A stretch of 64,000 bases of DNA, from NCBI RefSeq assembly GCF_018687355.1, contig NZ_CP061288.1:62001-126000 (forward strand), in the 5' to 3' direction. Below are positions 1-9,268 of this stretch, piece by piece. The notes beneath the pieces are model-generated. The model did not search any database, was not told the DNA's origin, and saw only the letters and a list, made by a program, of their open reading frames with translations. Numbering within the stretch: position 1 is the stretch's first letter; each line of letters begins with the position of its first letter. This stretch comes from Polynucleobacter sp. VK25. GTDB taxonomy: Bacteria > Pseudomonadota > Gammaproteobacteria > Burkholderiales > Burkholderiaceae. The translations under genes and the position numbers were made by a program.

Positions 1-176
1 AAGTACGTATGGGTAACGGTAAAGGTAATCCAGAGTACTACGTAGCTGAAATTCAACCAGGCAAAGTGCTTTACGAGATGGACGGTGTTGACGAGCAATT
101 GGCGCGCGAAGCTTTCAAGCTTGCTGCTGCTAAGTTGCCTTTACAGACCACTTTCGTGATTCGCCACTTAGGTTGA
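1..176 (+). CDS. rplP: 50S ribosomal protein L16, C-terminal part (partial)
   Basis: The window opens inside this gene. The codon frame begins at base 3 and runs to a TGA at 174-176. The visible residues start [12 protein letters not shown] and end TTFVIRHLG, which is the conserved carboxy end of bacterial L16, a 50S protein that contacts tRNA near the peptidyl-transferase and A-site region. It is followed after 14 bases by rpmC and then rpsQ, the standard order at the end of the S10 operon. The start lies outside the window, so length and start codon cannot be judged. The identification rests on the conserved tail and on synteny, and both agree. Confidence 0.97.
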   Translation, partial: VRMGNGKGNPEYYVAEIQPGKVLYEMDGVDEQLAREAFKLAAAKLPLQTTFVIRHLG

Positions 177-190
177 TCGGGATAGAGATT

Positions 191-385
191 ATGAAAAATA
201 CAGAATTAGCTTCAAAAGATCTGACAGCTTTAAATGCAGAGTTAACCGAGTTGCTTAAGACCGGTTTCAAGCTCCGCATGCAAAAAGGCACTCAGCAACT
301 CACAAATACCAGCCAATTGGGTAAAAATAAGCGCGACATCGCTCGTGTGAAGACTTTTATCGCCCAAAAGACTGCACAGAAATAA
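191..385 (+). CDS. rpmC: 50S ribosomal protein L29
   Basis: A 64-residue basic protein, the usual size for L29, which sits by the peptide exit tunnel and helps form the docking site for signal recognition particle and trigger factor. The family pattern of an early helix ([20 protein letters not shown]) followed by a second helix with [12 protein letters not shown] is clear. A longer reading frame opens at a TTG overlapping the rplP stop (173), but the ATG at 191 matches the family amino end ([10 protein letters not shown]) and is preceded by a purine-rich GATAGAGAT. It lies 12 bases before rpsQ, as is normal in the S10 operon. Confidence 0.96.
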   Translation: MKNTELASKDLTALNAELTELLKTGFKLRMQKGTQQLTNTSQLGKNKRDIARVKTFIAQKTAQK

Positions 386-397
386 GGAAAAAGGGAT

Positions 398-667
398 ATG
401 ACAGAATTACCTAAACCCTTGCGCCGCACCCTCGTGGGCCGTGTTGTTAGCGACAAAATGCAAAAAACTGTGACGGTGTTGGTTGAGCGTCAAGTTAAGC
501 ATCCAGTGATTGGTAAGTACGTTGGCCAGTCCAAAAAATACCATGCTCATGACGAAGCTGGCACATACAAGATGGGTGATACCGTTGAAATTGCTGAATC
601 CAAGCCAATTTCACGCACTAAATCTTGGGTTGTGACCCGTTTAGTTGAAGCTTCAAAGGGTATTTAA
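398..667 (+). CDS. rpsQ: 30S ribosomal protein S17
   Basis: An 89-residue OB-fold protein that binds 16S rRNA early in 30S assembly. The family signature is plain: [20 protein letters not shown] near residues 12-31, then KYHAHDE and a closing [19 protein letters not shown]. The ATG at 398 follows a good Shine-Dalgarno (AAGGAAAAAGGG). It is the last gene of the S10 operon; the 183-base gap that follows carries three hairpins and separates it from the spc operon. Confidence 0.97.
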   Translation: MTELPKPLRRTLVGRVVSDKMQKTVTVLVERQVKHPVIGKYVGQSKKYHAHDEAGTYKMGDTVEIAESKPISRTKSWVVTRLVEASKGI

Positions 668-850
668 AGAAATATTAGGGATTTTGGCGAAGATTCTTCC
701 CAAATCCCTGTTTTACGTAGTAGAATAGAAGGCTTCTCTGGTTTTATTGGAGAAGCAGTGTTTTTCATTAATTCCGGGTTTTAGCTTTCGTTAAAACCCA
801 TAGACGGAACCAAGACTGTTTGCCTTTGGCCAATAAGTTGGGGATTAGAA
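668..850 (+). promoter_or_regulatory. S10/spc inter-operon region with three consecutive hairpins
   Basis: This 183-base gap lies between rpsQ and rplN. It holds three perfect or near-perfect inverted repeats in a row: arms 677-687 and 699-709 (11 pairs, one mismatch), 732-738 and 750-756 (7 pairs), and 776-783 and 792-799 (8 pairs). In Escherichia coli the corresponding gap contains the end of the S10 operon and the spc promoter, so a mixed terminator, promoter and leader role is expected. A TAGAAT at 721-726 could be a -10 element, but I see no convincing -35 at the right distance. Function is inferred; the inverted repeats are seen directly. Confidence 0.55.
732..765 (+). terminator. Candidate intrinsic terminator of the S10 operon
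   Basis: A GCTTCTC / GAGAAGC stem with an 11-base loop is followed four bases later by five T residues (761-765). The short stem and the gap before the T-run make it a weak or partial terminator at best. Of the three hairpins in this gap it is the one most like an intrinsic terminator. Confidence 0.4.
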
Positions 851-1219
851 ATGATACAAACCGAAAGTAGATTACAGGTTGCCGATAACACAGGCGCCAG
901 TGAAGTTTTGTGCATCAAGGTATTGGGCGGCTCTAAGCGTCGTTACGCCAGTATCGGTGATGTCATTAAAGTGACTGTAAAGTCCGCTGCTCCACGTGGC
1001 CGTGTAAAAAAAGGTGACATTTATAACGCCGTAGTAGTGAGAACTGCTAAGGGTGTTCGCCGTCCAGATGGTTCATTGATTAAGTTCGATGGCAACGCTG
1101 CGGTATTGCTCAACGCTAAGTTAGAGCCAATTGGCACACGTATCTTTGGACCAGTTACGCGCGAGTTGCGTACTGAAAAGTTCATGAAGATCGTTTCTCT
1201 CGCCCCCGAAGTTATTTAA
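851..1219 (+). CDS. rplN: 50S ribosomal protein L14
   Basis: A 122-residue protein, exactly the usual length, starting [17 protein letters not shown]14 is a universal beta-barrel protein of the 50S subunit at the interface with 30S and with L19, and is the binding site of the silencing factor RsfS. The motif [18 protein letters not shown] at about residues 76-93 and the closing [18 protein letters not shown] are diagnostic. It is the first gene of the spc operon; rplX follows after 9 bases. Confidence 0.98.
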   Translation: MIQTESRLQVADNTGASEVLCIKVLGGSKRRYASIGDVIKVTVKSAAPRGRVKKGDIYNAVVVRTAKGVRRPDGSLIKFDGNAAVLLNAKLEPIGTRIFGPVTRELRTEKFMKIVSLAPEVI

Positions 1220-1228
1220 GAGGCTGAT

Positions 1229-1537
1229 ATGAAAAAGATTCGTAAAGGTGATTCAGTAGTTCTGTTGACTGGCCGCGATAAGGGCAAGCAAGGAACTGTT
1301 ACGGCCGTTCTCGAGAACAAGTTAGTAATCGAAGGCGTAAACATTTATAAAAAGAGCGTTAAGCCAAATCCAGCAGCCGGTGTTACTGGCGGCATGATTG
1401 ACAAGACGATGCCTGTTCACATTTCTAATGTGGCTGTGGTTGACGGTAACGGCAAACCATCACGTGTTGGTATCAAACTCGTGGACGGTAAAAAGCAACG
1501 TTTCCTCAAAACCACTGGCGCAACTTTAAGCGCATAA
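1229..1537 (+). CDS. rplX: 50S ribosomal protein L24
   Basis: A 102-residue protein with an amino-terminal KOW motif ([20 protein letters not shown], residues 3-22). L24 starts assembly of the 50S subunit by binding the 5' domain of 23S rRNA and later sits by the peptide exit. The region [12 protein letters not shown] is the family's conserved loop. It is packed between rplN and rplE, with an AGAGGCTGAT ribosome site before the ATG. Confidence 0.97.
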   Translation: MKKIRKGDSVVLLTGRDKGKQGTVTAVLENKLVIEGVNIYKKSVKPNPAAGVTGGMIDKTMPVHISNVAVVDGNGKPSRVGIKLVDGKKQRFLKTTGATLSA

Positions 1538-1553
1538 GGGGCACGGAGAAATT

Positions 1554-2096
1554 ATGAGCACACGTTTTCAAGAACACTATCAAGCTAAAGTCGTTGCTGA
1601 TTTGATCGCCAAATTTGGTTACAAATCTGTAATGGAAGTTCCGCGTATCACTAAGGTAACCCTGAACATGGGCTTAGGCGACGCAGTGAACGACAAGAAA
1701 ATTATCGAAAATGCAGTTGGTGATTTAACTAAAGTTGCTGGCCAAAAGCCCGTTGTAACTAAAGCTAAAAAAGCGATTGCAGGTTTCAAAATTCGTCAAG
1801 GTTACCCAATCGGTGCCATGGTGACATTGCGTGGTGCACGCATGTACGAATTCTTGGACCGTTTCGTAACTGTTGCATTGCCACGCGTACGTGACTTCCG
1901 TGGAATTTCCGGTAAAGCATTTGACGGCCGCGGTAACTACAACATCGGCGTTAAAGAACAGATCATTTTCCCTGAAATCGAATACGACAAAATTGATGCC
2001 CTCCGTGGTCTCAATATCAGTATTACGACGACTGCTAAAACTGACGAAGAAGCAAAAGCTTTGTTGGCAGCATTCAAATTCCCTTTCCGCAATTAA
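1554..2096 (+). CDS. rplE: 50S ribosomal protein L5
   Basis: A 180-residue protein, normal for L5, which binds 5S rRNA together with L18 and contacts the P-site tRNA. Recognisable segments are [18 protein letters not shown] near residues 27-44, [19 protein letters not shown], and [18 protein letters not shown] near 113-130. It is preceded by GGGGCACGGAG and followed by rpsN after 9 bases. All three 5S-binding or neighbouring genes occupy the standard spc positions. Confidence 0.98.
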   Translation: MSTRFQEHYQAKVVADLIAKFGYKSVMEVPRITKVTLNMGLGDAVNDKKIIENAVGDLTKVAGQKPVVTKAKKAIAGFKIRQGYPIGAMVTLRGARMYEFLDRFVTVALPRVRDFRGISGKAFDGRGNYNIGVKEQIIFPEIEYDKIDALRGLNISITTTAKTDEEAKALLAAFKFPFRN

Positions 2097-2105
2097 GAGG
2101 CTAAC

Positions 2106-2411
2106 GTGGCAAAACTATCCCTAATTGAGCGCGAGAATAAGCGCGCAAAAACTGTAGAGAAGTACGCTGTAAAGCGTGCCGAACTCAAAGCGATCATTGC
2201 TGATCAATCACGCAGCGATGAAGAGCGCTATGAAGCTCGCTTGAAGCTACAGGCACTTCCACGTAACGCAAGCCCGATTCGTCAAAGAAATCGTTGTTCA
2301 TTAACCGGTCGCCCACGTGGCACATTCCGTAAATTCGGTTTGGCTCGTAGCAAGATTCGTGAAATCGCCTTCCGTGGCGAAATCCCCGGTTTAACCAAGG
2401 CCAGCTGGTAA
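2106..2411 (+). CDS. rpsN: 30S ribosomal protein S14 (long, zinc-free form)
   Basis: A 101-residue protein, the long form of S14 that lacks the CXXC pairs of the short zinc-binding form. S14 binds the 3' domain of 16S rRNA in the 30S head. It starts with GTG at 2106 just after an AGAGG; no ATG fits. The conserved carboxy end [20 protein letters not shown] and [18 protein letters not shown] is intact. It lies in the standard place between rplE and rpsH. Confidence 0.97.
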   Translation: MAKLSLIERENKRAKTVEKYAVKRAELKAIIADQSRSDEERYEARLKLQALPRNASPIRQRNRCSLTGRPRGTFRKFGLARSKIREIAFRGEIPGLTKASW

Positions 2412-2435
2412 GCGGCGAAAGAATTAGGAGAACTC

Positions 2436-2831
2436 ATGAGTATCAGCGATCCAATCGCCGACATGTTGACAAGGATCCGCAATGCGCAAGCAGTGCAGAA
2501 ACCCGTAGTCTTGATGCCGTCGTCAAAAGTAAAAGTAGCCATCGCAAAAGTTTTGCAAGATGAAGGCTATATCGAAAGTTTTGAAATCAAAGGTGAAGCA
2601 GCTAAGCCAGTGCTACACATCGATCTCAAATACTATGCAGGCCGTCCTGTTATTGAGCGTATTGACCGTGTATCTACACCAAGTCTGCGTATCTATAAAG
2701 GCCGCCATGACATTCCAGAGGTAATGAATGGCTTGGGCATTGCAATTATTTCAACCCCTCAAGGCGTAATGACAGACCGTAAAGCACGTGCAACAGGCGT
2801 GGGCGGCGAAGTTATTTGCTACGTAGCTTAA
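2436..2831 (+). CDS. rpsH: 30S ribosomal protein S8
   Basis: A 131-residue protein starting [18 protein letters not shown], the canonical S8 opening. S8 binds the central domain of 16S rRNA; in E. coli it is also the translational repressor of the spc operon, acting near the rplE start. The carboxy motif [27 protein letters not shown] is complete. A strong AGGAG precedes the ATG. Whether S8 feedback operates here cannot be told from the sequence. Confidence 0.98.
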
Positions 2832-2841
2832 GGAGCGAAAT

Positions 2842-3375
2842 ATGTCCCGCGTAGGTAAATCACCAATTACAGTCCCTAAGGGCGCTGAAATCAGCATCAA
2901 CGGTGCAAACATTACTGTTAAAGGTCCTTTGGGCACTTTGACACATAACTTGCATCCTTCTGTTGGTTTGAAACAAGAAGATGGCGTATTGACAGTTGTT
3001 TTAAATAACGACTCACCAGAAGCTGGTGCACAGTCAGGTACAGCCCGTGCTTTGGTTAACAACATGGTTGTTGGCGTAACTGCTGGCTTTGAGCGCAAGC
3101 TCAGCTTGGTAGGCGTTGGTTACCGTGCTGCTGCTCAAGGCGAAACACTGAAATTGCAGTTAGGTTTCTCACACGACATTATTTACAACCTGCCAAAGGG
3201 TGTAAAGGCTGAGACCCCAACTCAAACTGAAATCATTATCAAAGGTTCCAACAAGCAGCAAGTTGGCCAGGTCGCAGCTGAAGTTCGCGCTTACCGTTCA
3301 CCAGAGCCATACAAAGGCAAAGGTGTTCGCTATGTGGATGAGGTTGTGCATCTGAAAGAAACTAAGAAGAAGTAA
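2842..3375 (+). CDS. rplF: 50S ribosomal protein L6
   Basis: A 177-residue protein built of two similar domains, starting [17 protein letters not shown]6 lies near the factor-binding centre of the 50S subunit beside L10/L12 and the sarcin-ricin loop. The family signature [19 protein letters not shown] is at about residues 150-168. Ten bases separate it from rpsH, with AAGGAGCG as the ribosome site; rplR follows. Confidence 0.98.
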   Translation: MSRVGKSPITVPKGAEISINGANITVKGPLGTLTHNLHPSVGLKQEDGVLTVVLNNDSPEAGAQSGTARALVNNMVVGVTAGFERKLSLVGVGYRAAAQGETLKLQLGFSHDIIYNLPKGVKAETPTQTEIIIKGSNKQQVGQVAAEVRAYRSPEPYKGKGVRYVDEVVHLKETKKK

Positions 3376-3388
3376 GCGAGATTAGAAA

Positions 3389-3742
3389 ATGAATAAAGAC
3401 GAATCCAGACAAAGACGCGCTAGGCAGACTCGTATTCGCATTGCCGAAGCTTTGGCAAATCGCTTAACAGTTATCCGTAGCAATACACATATTTCTGCAC
3501 AGGTTTATAGCCCATGCGGAACCAAAGTTGTAGCAGCTGCTTCAACTATGGAAAAAGATTTTCGCCAAGCGATCAAAAACGGCGGCAACGCTGACGCTGC
3601 AAAACAAATCGGCAAATTAGTTGCTGAGCGTGCTGTTAAAGCAGGCATTGTTGATGTTGCATTTGATCGTTCCGGTCATCGTTACCACGGCCGTATTAAG
3701 GCCTTAGCTGAAGCTGCGCGTGAAGCCGGCCTGAAGTTCTAA
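3389..3742 (+). CDS. rplR: 50S ribosomal protein L18
   Basis: A 117-residue protein that binds 5S rRNA with L5 and delivers it to the central protuberance. Family features: [16 protein letters not shown] near residues 25-40, [13 protein letters not shown], and the carboxy [26 protein letters not shown]. Its length is normal. It is preceded by AGCGAGATTAG and followed by rpsE in the standard spc order. Confidence 0.98.
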   Translation: MNKDESRQRRARQTRIRIAEALANRLTVIRSNTHISAQVYSPCGTKVVAAASTMEKDFRQAIKNGGNADAAKQIGKLVAERAVKAGIVDVAFDRSGHRYHGRIKALAEAAREAGLKF

Positions 3743-3760
3743 TAGGGTTTAGGAAAAAAC

Positions 3761-4279
3761 ATGGCAAAAATGCAAACTAAGATGCAAAACGAAGAGCGTG
3801 ATGATGGTCTTCGCGAGAAGATGATCGCTGTTAATCGTGTAACTAAAGTGGTTAAGGGTGGTCGTATTCTCGGCTTCGCTGCACTCACTGTAGTTGGCGA
3901 TGGCGATGGCCGCATCGGCATGGGTAAAGGCAAATCAAAAGAAGTTCCAGTTGCCGTTCAAAAGGCAATGGACGAAGCGCGTCGCAAGATGATCAAAGTA
4001 ACTTTGCGTAAAGGTACTTTGCAGCACACTGTTACTGGTCAACATGGCGCGTCACGCGTTTTGATTTCTCCAGCTAAAGACGGTACTGGAATTATTGCTG
4101 GCGGCCCAATGCGTGCAATTTTCGACGTAATGGGTGTAACTAACGTGGTTGCTAAGTCACTTGGCTCTACAAACCCATACAACTTGGTTCGTGCAACCAT
4201 TGATGGTTTGAGCAAAATGAGTACTCCTGCTGAGATTGCTGCTAAACGCGGTAAGTCAGTTGAAGAGATTCTCGGCTAA
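3761..4279 (+). CDS. rpsE: 30S ribosomal protein S5
   Basis: A 172-residue protein with the double-stranded-RNA-binding-like amino domain (about residues 15-80) and the carboxy S5 domain. S5 takes part in decoding accuracy and mRNA unwinding at the 30S entry tunnel. Seen motifs: [38 protein letters not shown], and [20 protein letters not shown]. The ATG at 3761 follows TTTAGGAAAA. rpmD comes next. Confidence 0.98.
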   Translation: MAKMQTKMQNEERDDGLREKMIAVNRVTKVVKGGRILGFAALTVVGDGDGRIGMGKGKSKEVPVAVQKAMDEARRKMIKVTLRKGTLQHTVTGQHGASRVLISPAKDGTGIIAGGPMRAIFDVMGVTNVVAKSLGSTNPYNLVRATIDGLSKMSTPAEIAAKRGKSVEEILG

Positions 4280-4303
4280 GACCAAAAGATTAGGAATCTA
4301 CAA

Positions 4304-4492
4304 ATGACAACATCTAACTCCAAACTCAAACTGCAATTAGTACGCAGTTTGATCGGTACCCGTGAAAGCCACCGTGCAACTGTTCGAGGCTTAGGCCTTC
4401 GTCGTATCAATTCAGTTTCTGAATTGGAAGACACTCCAGCTGTTCGCGGCATGATTAATAAAGTTTCTTATCTAGTTAAAGTCGTTGGCTAA
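4304..4492 (+). CDS. rpmD: 50S ribosomal protein L30
   Basis: A 62-residue protein with the L30 ferredoxin-like pattern: [20 protein letters not shown], then [20 protein letters not shown]. It belongs to the 50S subunit. The length and the place between rpsE and rplO are standard. The start at 4304 follows GATTAGGAATCT, which contains a usable AGGA. Confidence 0.97.
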   Translation: MTTSNSKLKLQLVRSLIGTRESHRATVRGLGLRRINSVSELEDTPAVRGMINKVSYLVKVVG

Positions 4493-4519
4493 TAACTAGC
4501 AAGTAAATAGGCGAAGAAT

Positions 4520-4960
4520 ATGCAACTCAACACAATTAAACCTGCAGAAGGCTCCAAGAAAAACCGTCGTCGCGTTGGTCGCGGCATTGGTTCTGGTCTT
4601 GGTAAAACTGCTGGCCGTGGTCACAAAGGTCAAAAATCCCGTTCTGGTGGTTTCCACAAGGTTGGATTTGAAGGCGGTCAGATGCCTATGTATCGTCGTT
4701 TGCCAAAACGCGGTTTCGTATCTTTGACTCGTCGTCACGTTGGCCAAATTACATTGAACGACTTAGCAAAAATCAATTTGCCAGAAGTAGACTTATTGGT
4801 ATTGAAGGCTCATGGCTTTGCTGGTGAGCAAATCAATGCAGTTAAGGTTATCAAGACTGGCGAACTCAAGATTGCTGTAACCCTCAAGGGCATCACAGCA
4901 ACTGCCGGCGCAAAAGCAGCTATTGAAGCGGCTGGCGGCAAATTGGTTGAATTGGTTTAA
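4520..4960 (+). CDS. rplO: 50S ribosomal protein L15
   Basis: A 146-residue protein with the long glycine/arginine-rich amino extension that threads into 23S rRNA (residues 8-50, [20 protein letters not shown] then [20 protein letters not shown]). It is needed late in 50S assembly. The carboxy domain (about 70-146) has the L15 pattern ending [10 protein letters not shown]. It precedes secY by 17 bases, and the two are probably translated from one message. Confidence 0.98.
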   Translation: MQLNTIKPAEGSKKNRRRVGRGIGSGLGKTAGRGHKGQKSRSGGFHKVGFEGGQMPMYRRLPKRGFVSLTRRHVGQITLNDLAKINLPEVDLLVLKAHGFAGEQINAVKVIKTGELKIAVTLKGITATAGAKAAIEAAGGKLVELV

Positions 4961-4977
4961 TAGGCCTTTTAGTAGAT

Positions 4978-6315
4978 ATGGCATTAGCACCTACCAATAA
5001 CGCAAACACTGCAGCAACAGGCGGCAAGTTTGGCGAATTACGCCAACGCTTGATTTTCCTGGTGCTGGCTTTGCTCGTGTTCCGTTTGGGTGCTCATATT
5101 CCAGTTCCTGGAATTGATCCGGACCAATTGGCGCAGTTGTTCTCTGGCCAAAAAGACGGCATCTTGGGAATGTTTAACCTGTTCTCAGGTGGCGCCTTAT
5201 CACGCTTCACCGTATTTGCTTTGGGAATCATGCCTTACATTTCTGCATCGATCATCATGCAGTTAATGACGATTGTTGTTCCTTCATTGGAGTCTTTGAA
5301 AAAAGAAGGCCAAGCAGGTCAACGCAAGATTACCCAATACACTCGCTACGGGACAGTATTTTTGGCAACATTCCAAGCATTAGGCATTTCTGTTGCCTTA
5401 CAAGCTCAACCAGGTTTGGTTATTAACCCAGGCTTGATGTTTGAACTCAATACTGTAGTGACTTTGGTTACCGGCACGATGTTCTTGATGTGGCTTGGCG
5501 AGCAAATTACTGAGCGTGGTCTTGGTAATGGTATTTCTATCATTATTTTCGGCGGCATTGTTTCTGGTCTGCCGAATGCATTAGCAAGCTTATTAGAGTT
5601 GGTTCGCACTGGCTCAATGAATATTATTTCTGCATTGCTCATCGTAGTAATTTGCGTAGCAGTGACTTATTTTGTAGTGTTTGTAGAGCGTGGTCAGCGC
5701 CGTATTTTGGTGAACTACGCTAAGCGTCAAGTTGGTAACAAGATTTATGGCGGCCAATCTTCCTACTTCCCGTTGAAGTTAAATATGGCAGGCGTTATTC
5801 CTCCAATTTTTGCTTCTTCAATCATTTTGTTCCCTGCAACGATTGCTGGCTGGTTTACTTCAGGCGAGCCAACCAATATGTTCAGCAGAATTATTAAAGA
5901 CTTGGCAGCTACTTTGGCTCCAGGACAGCCTGTGTATACGATTTTGTATGCAGCAGCGATTATTTTCTTCTGTTTCTTCTATACCGCATTGGTATTTAAT
6001 AGCCGTGAGACTGCTGAGAACTTGAAGAAGAGTGGTGCATTTGTTCCCGGCATTCGTCCAGGCGACCAGACAGCGCGTTACATCGATAAGATCTTGGTGC
6101 GTTTGACTCTGGCCGGCTCTATTTATATGGTTTTGGTTTGCTTGTTGCCAGAATTCTTGGTATTGAAGTACAACGTGCCGTTCTATTTCGGCGGTACTTC
6201 ACTGTTAATTATTGTTGTTGTTGCAATGGATTTCATGGCTCAAGTTCAGTCATTTGTGATGCAACAGCAGTATGGCTCTTTGATGAAGAAAGCCAACTTT
6301 AAGATGGGCGCTTAA
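4978..6315 (+). CDS. secY: Preprotein translocase subunit SecY
   Basis: A 445-residue polytopic membrane protein, the channel of the Sec translocon in the inner membrane, working with SecE, SecG and SecA. About ten hydrophobic spans can be followed. Family marks: [16 protein letters not shown] near residues 39-54 before the plug region, [18 protein letters not shown] in the second span, and [15 protein letters not shown] in the cytoplasmic loop. The ATG at 4978 has only a weak purine stretch (TAGTAGAT), so coupling to rplO, 17 bases upstream, may matter. infA starts 4 bases after the stop. Confidence 0.98.
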   Translation: MALAPTNNANTAATGGKFGELRQRLIFLVLALLVFRLGAHIPVPGIDPDQLAQLFSGQKDGILGMFNLFSGGALSRFTVFALGIMPYISASIIMQLMTIVVPSLESLKKEGQAGQRKITQYTRYGTVFLATFQALGISVALQAQPGLVINPGLMFELNTVVTLVTGTMFLMWLGEQITERGLGNGISIIIFGGIVSGLPNALASLLELVRTGSMNIISALLIVVICVAVTYFVVFVERGQRRILVNYAKRQVGNKIYGGQSSYFPLKLNMAGVIPPIFASSIILFPATIAGWFTSGEPTNMFSRIIKDLAATLAPGQPVYTILYAAAIIFFCFFYTALVFNSRETAENLKKSGAFVPGIRPGDQTARYIDKILVRLTLAGSIYMVLVCLLPEFLVLKYNVPFYFGGTSLLIIVVVAMDFMAQVQSFVMQQQYGSLMKKANFKMGA

Positions 6316-6319
6316 CTGA

Positions 6320-6538
6320 ATGTCTAAAGACGATGTAATTCAGATGGCGGGAGAAGTAGTAGAGAATTTGCCGAACGCGATGTTTCGCGTGAAGCTGGAA
6401 AACGGACATGTGGTTCTAGGGCACATTTCCGGAAAGATGCGGATGCACTATATCCGTATTTTGCCGGGAGATAAGGTAACAGTGGAGATGACTCCATACG
6501 ACCTAACGCGTGCCAGGATCATTTTCCGCGCGAAGTAA
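6320..6538 (+). CDS. infA: Translation initiation factor IF-1
   Basis: A 72-residue OB-fold protein, exactly the usual length, starting [22 protein letters not shown]-1 blocks the A site of the 30S subunit during initiation. Motifs [20 protein letters not shown] and [18 protein letters not shown] are complete. The gene lies only 4 bases after secY and before rpmJ. This position between secY and rpmJ is typical of betaproteobacteria, whereas E. coli keeps infA elsewhere. Confidence 0.98.
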   Translation: MSKDDVIQMAGEVVENLPNAMFRVKLENGHVVLGHISGKMRMHYIRILPGDKVTVEMTPYDLTRARIIFRAK

Positions 6539-6573
6539 AGATTAAGTAGTACATATTTTTTTAGAGGTGAGTT

Positions 6574-6690
6574 ATGAAAGTTTTAGCATCCGTTAAGTGT
6601 ATTTGCAGAAATTGCAAGATCATTAAGCGCAAACGCGTTGTTCGCGTGATCTGTTCTTCAGACGCACGTCATAAGCAGCGTCAAGGCTGA
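6574..6690 (+). CDS. rpmJ: 50S ribosomal protein L36
   Basis: A 38-codon gene, from ATG at 6574 to TGA at 6690. The protein begins [20 protein letters not shown] and ends [11 protein letters not shown]. The zinc-ribbon ligands of the usual C+ form of L36 are present: Cys11, Cys14, Cys27 and His33. An additional Cys9 makes the first part CxCxxC. A strong Shine-Dalgarno (TTAGAGGTGAG) precedes it. It is the last gene of the spc operon and is followed by rpsM after 24 bases. Confidence 0.96.
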   Translation: MKVLASVKCICRNCKIIKRKRVVRVICSSDARHKQRQG

Positions 6691-6714
6691 TCTGGTTAAT
6701 TAAGAGGAAATCTC

Positions 6715-7080
6715 ATGGCACGTATCGCTGGGGTAAACATCCCAAATCATCAACATACTGTTATCGGTTTAACAGCAATTTTTGGCATTGGCACAACTCG
6801 TGCTCGCAAAATTTGTGAAACCACAGGTGTTGCAATCGACAAAAAAGTTAAAGACCTTACTGACGGTGACTTGGAAAAGTTGCGTGATGAGGTTGGTAAA
6901 TTCATTACCGAAGGTGACCTTCGTCGTGAAGTAACTATGAGCATCAAGCGTTTGATGGACTTAGGTTGCTACCGCGGTGTTCGTCATCGTAAGGGCTTGC
7001 CTGTACGTGGTCAACGTACTAAGACTAATGCGCGTACCCGCAAGGGCCCACGTAAGTCTGGTGTGCAACTCAAGAAATAA
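6715..7080 (+). CDS. rpsM: 30S ribosomal protein S13
   Basis: A 121-residue protein starting [21 protein letters not shown]13 sits at the top of the 30S head and bridges to L5 and the P-site tRNA. The signature [20 protein letters not shown] and the basic tail [14 protein letters not shown] are intact. It opens the alpha operon (rpsM-rpsK-rpsD-rpoA-rplQ); AAGAGGAAA is its ribosome site. Confidence 0.98.
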   Translation: MARIAGVNIPNHQHTVIGLTAIFGIGTTRARKICETTGVAIDKKVKDLTDGDLEKLRDEVGKFITEGDLRREVTMSIKRLMDLGCYRGVRHRKGLPVRGQRTKTNARTRKGPRKSGVQLKK

Positions 7081-7098
7081 TCAAGAAAGTTTATTGAC

Positions 7099-7506
7099 AT
7101 GGCAAAACAACAATCCGCTTCTGCAGCTTCACAGCGCGCACGCAAGAAGGTTAAGAAGAACGTTGCTGACGGTATTGCGCACGTTCACGCTTCTTTTAAC
7201 AACACCATTATTACGATCACTGATCGCCAAGGTAATGCGCTCTCATGGGCAACATCTGGTGGACAGGGTTTTAAAGGTTCACGTAAATCAACACCTTTTG
7301 CTGCTCAGGTAGCTGCTGAAGTTGCTGGTAAAGCTGCTGTTGAATGCGGCATCAAGAACTTGGAAGTTCAGATCAAAGGCCCAGGCCCAGGTCGTGAATC
7401 AGCAGTTCGTGCATTGAACTCATTGGGCATCAAGATCACTGAGATTCAAGACGTAACTCCAGTTCCACACAACGGTTGCCGTCCTCCTAAGCGTCGTCGT
7501 ATTTAA
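7099..7506 (+). CDS. rpsK: 30S ribosomal protein S11
   Basis: A 135-residue protein forming part of the 30S platform near the E site, contacting the Shine-Dalgarno helix. The amino end is lysine and alanine rich; the core has [20 protein letters not shown] (about residues 29-48) and [17 protein letters not shown], and it ends [12 protein letters not shown]. The length is slightly longer than the E. coli protein only at the amino end. It is followed by a 118-base leader before rpsD. Confidence 0.98.
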   Translation: MAKQQSASAASQRARKKVKKNVADGIAHVHASFNNTIITITDRQGNALSWATSGGQGFKGSRKSTPFAAQVAAEVAGKAAVECGIKNLEVQIKGPGPGRESAVRALNSLGIKITEIQDVTPVPHNGCRPPKRRRI

Positions 7507-7624
7507 GCTAGGAAGTTGGCAGTACAAAAGTTTTAGTAGTTTTTTATTAAAGCCCACTGTTCGCCTGATTTAAAGGGCGAACTCACCGTCGGTCGTAAGA
7601 CTGCGGCAAAGAAAGGAAAGCATC
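7507..7624 (+). promoter_or_regulatory. Structured leader between rpsK and rpsD
   Basis: This 118-base gap is unusually long inside an operon whose other gaps are 16-25 bases. It contains a perfect 7-pair hairpin, arms 7559-7565 (GTTCGCC) and 7576-7582 (GGCGAAC), and then a small GTC-GTAA-GAC hairpin at about 7592-7601. A run of six T residues lies at 7540-7545. S4, encoded next, is the known translational repressor of the alpha operon in enterobacteria, so an S4-binding leader or an internal promoter are both reasonable. Neither can be shown from the sequence alone. Confidence 0.4.
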
Positions 7625-8248
7625 GTGGCACGTTACTTAGGGCCTAAGGCCAAATTAGCACGTCGGGAAGGTACCGACTTATTTTTAAAGAGCGCACGTC
7701 GCGCCCTGTCAGACAAGTGCAAGTTAGATACTAAGCCTGGTCAACATGGCCGTACATCTGGCTCAAGAACATCTGATTACGGTAATCAATTGCGTGAAAA
7801 GCAAAAGGTTAAGCGTATCTATGGCGTATTAGAGCGTCAATTCCGTCGTTACTTCGCAGAAGCTGAGCGTCGTAAGGGCAATACTGGCGAAACATTGCTC
7901 CAGTTGCTTGAGTCACGTTTAGACAACGTGGTTTATCGCATGGGCTTTGGTTCAACACGCGCTGAAGCACGTCAGTTGGTTTCCCATTGCGCAATTTTGC
8001 TCAATGGAAGCCCTGTAAATATTCCATCTATTCAGGTTAAGCCTGGTGATGTAGTTGCAATTCGTGAAAAAGCGAAGAAGCAAGCGCGTATTACAGAATC
8101 ACTCAATTTAGTTGGACAAATGGCAGCTGTTACTTGGGTTTCAGTTGACGCAGCTAAGCTCGAGGGAACATTTAAGCAAGTGCCTGACCGTGAAGATATT
8201 AGCGGTGAAATTAATGAAAGTTTGATCGTTGAATTGTATTCACGCTAA
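7625..8248 (+). CDS. rpsD: 30S ribosomal protein S4
   Basis: A 207-residue primary 16S rRNA-binding protein that nucleates 30S assembly and affects decoding fidelity. It starts with GTG at 7625 after GAAAGGAAAG; the protein begins [20 protein letters not shown]. The S4 RNA-binding domain spans about residues 97-160 ([20 protein letters not shown], then [16 protein letters not shown] segment). It has no amino-terminal zinc cysteines. It precedes rpoA by 23 bases. In E. coli this protein represses its own operon; here the structured leader just upstream is the place to look for that. Confidence 0.98.
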   Translation: MARYLGPKAKLARREGTDLFLKSARRALSDKCKLDTKPGQHGRTSGSRTSDYGNQLREKQKVKRIYGVLERQFRRYFAEAERRKGNTGETLLQLLESRLDNVVYRMGFGSTRAEARQLVSHCAILLNGSPVNIPSIQVKPGDVVAIREKAKKQARITESLNLVGQMAAVTWVSVDAAKLEGTFKQVPDREDISGEINESLIVELYSR

Positions 8249-8271
8249 TTAGGCACTCTCAAGGAAAAAAT

Positions 8272-9252
8272 ATGCAAACAAATTTGCTCAAGCCAAAGAT
8301 TATTTCTGTTGAAGCGCTTACCGCCAACCAAGCTAAGGTTGTTATGGAGCCGTTCGAGCGTGGCTATGGCCACACACTCGGAAATGCATTACGTCGTGTA
8401 CTGTTGTCCTCGATGGTTGGTTATGCGCCAACTGAAGTAGCTATTGCTGGTGTTGTTCATGAGTACTCCACATTGGATGGAGTTCAAGAGGACGTAGTAA
8501 ACCTCTTGTTGAACCTCAAAGGTATTGTATTTAAGTTGCAGTCACGCGACGAAGTTACTATCAATTTGCGTAAAGAAGGCCCAGGCGTTGTTACAGCAAA
8601 AGATATCGATTTGCCACATGATGTAGAAATCATGAACCCTGATCACGTGATCGCTCACTTGTCAGCTGGTGGTAAGTTGGACATGCAGATCAAGGTCGAA
8701 AAAGGCCGTGGTTATGTACCAGGTAACGTACGTCAGTACAGCGATGAAGCTACCAAGATCATCGGCCGTATCGTGTTGGATGCTTCATTCAGCCCTGTAA
8801 GCCGTGTTAGCTATGCTGTTGAGTCTGCTCGTGTTGAGCAGCGTACCGACCTCGATCGTTTAGTAATGACCATCGAAACAAACGGTGTGTTGTCTCCTGA
8901 AGAAGCTATTCGTCAAGCAGCTAGCATTTTGGTTGATCAATTAGTTGTATTCGCGGCCCTCGAAAGCAGCGAAGTTTCTGGTGATTTAGCACCAAGCCGC
9001 TCATCAATGGTTGATCCAATGTTGATGCGTCCGGTTGATGATCTCGAGCTCACAGTTCGCTCTGCAAACTGCTTGAAGGCTGAGAACATTTACTACATCG
9101 GTGACTTGATTCAACGTACAGAGAATGAATTGTTGAAGACGCCTAATCTAGGTCGCAAATCTTTGAATGAAATTAAAGATGTTTTAGCGGCTCGTGGCTT
9201 AAGTCTTGGCATGAAACTCGAAAGCTGGCCTCCAGCTAACCTCGAGAAATAA
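8272..9252 (+). CDS. rpoA: DNA-directed RNA polymerase subunit alpha
   Basis: A 326-residue protein with the dimerising amino domain (about residues 1-230, including [20 protein letters not shown]) that nucleates core polymerase assembly, and the carboxy domain (about 245-320, [19 protein letters not shown] and [20 protein letters not shown]) that binds UP elements and activators. It is one of the last two genes of the alpha operon. The ATG follows CTCAAGGAAAAAAT. The length is the same as in related bacteria. Confidence 0.99.
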   Translation: MQTNLLKPKIISVEALTANQAKVVMEPFERGYGHTLGNALRRVLLSSMVGYAPTEVAIAGVVHEYSTLDGVQEDVVNLLLNLKGIVFKLQSRDEVTINLRKEGPGVVTAKDIDLPHDVEIMNPDHVIAHLSAGGKLDMQIKVEKGRGYVPGNVRQYSDEATKIIGRIVLDASFSPVSRVSYAVESARVEQRTDLDRLVMTIETNGVLSPEEAIRQAASILVDQLVVFAALESSEVSGDLAPSRSSMVDPMLMRPVDDLELTVRSANCLKAENIYYIGDLIQRTENELLKTPNLGRKSLNEIKDVLAARGLSLGMKLESWPPANLEK

Positions 9253-9268
9253 TTAGAAAGGAAGCATC

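Noticed and set aside
2751..3098. 115-codon minus-strand frame over rpsH and rplF
   Set aside because: Antisense to two ribosomal protein genes; no start signal or recognisable product.
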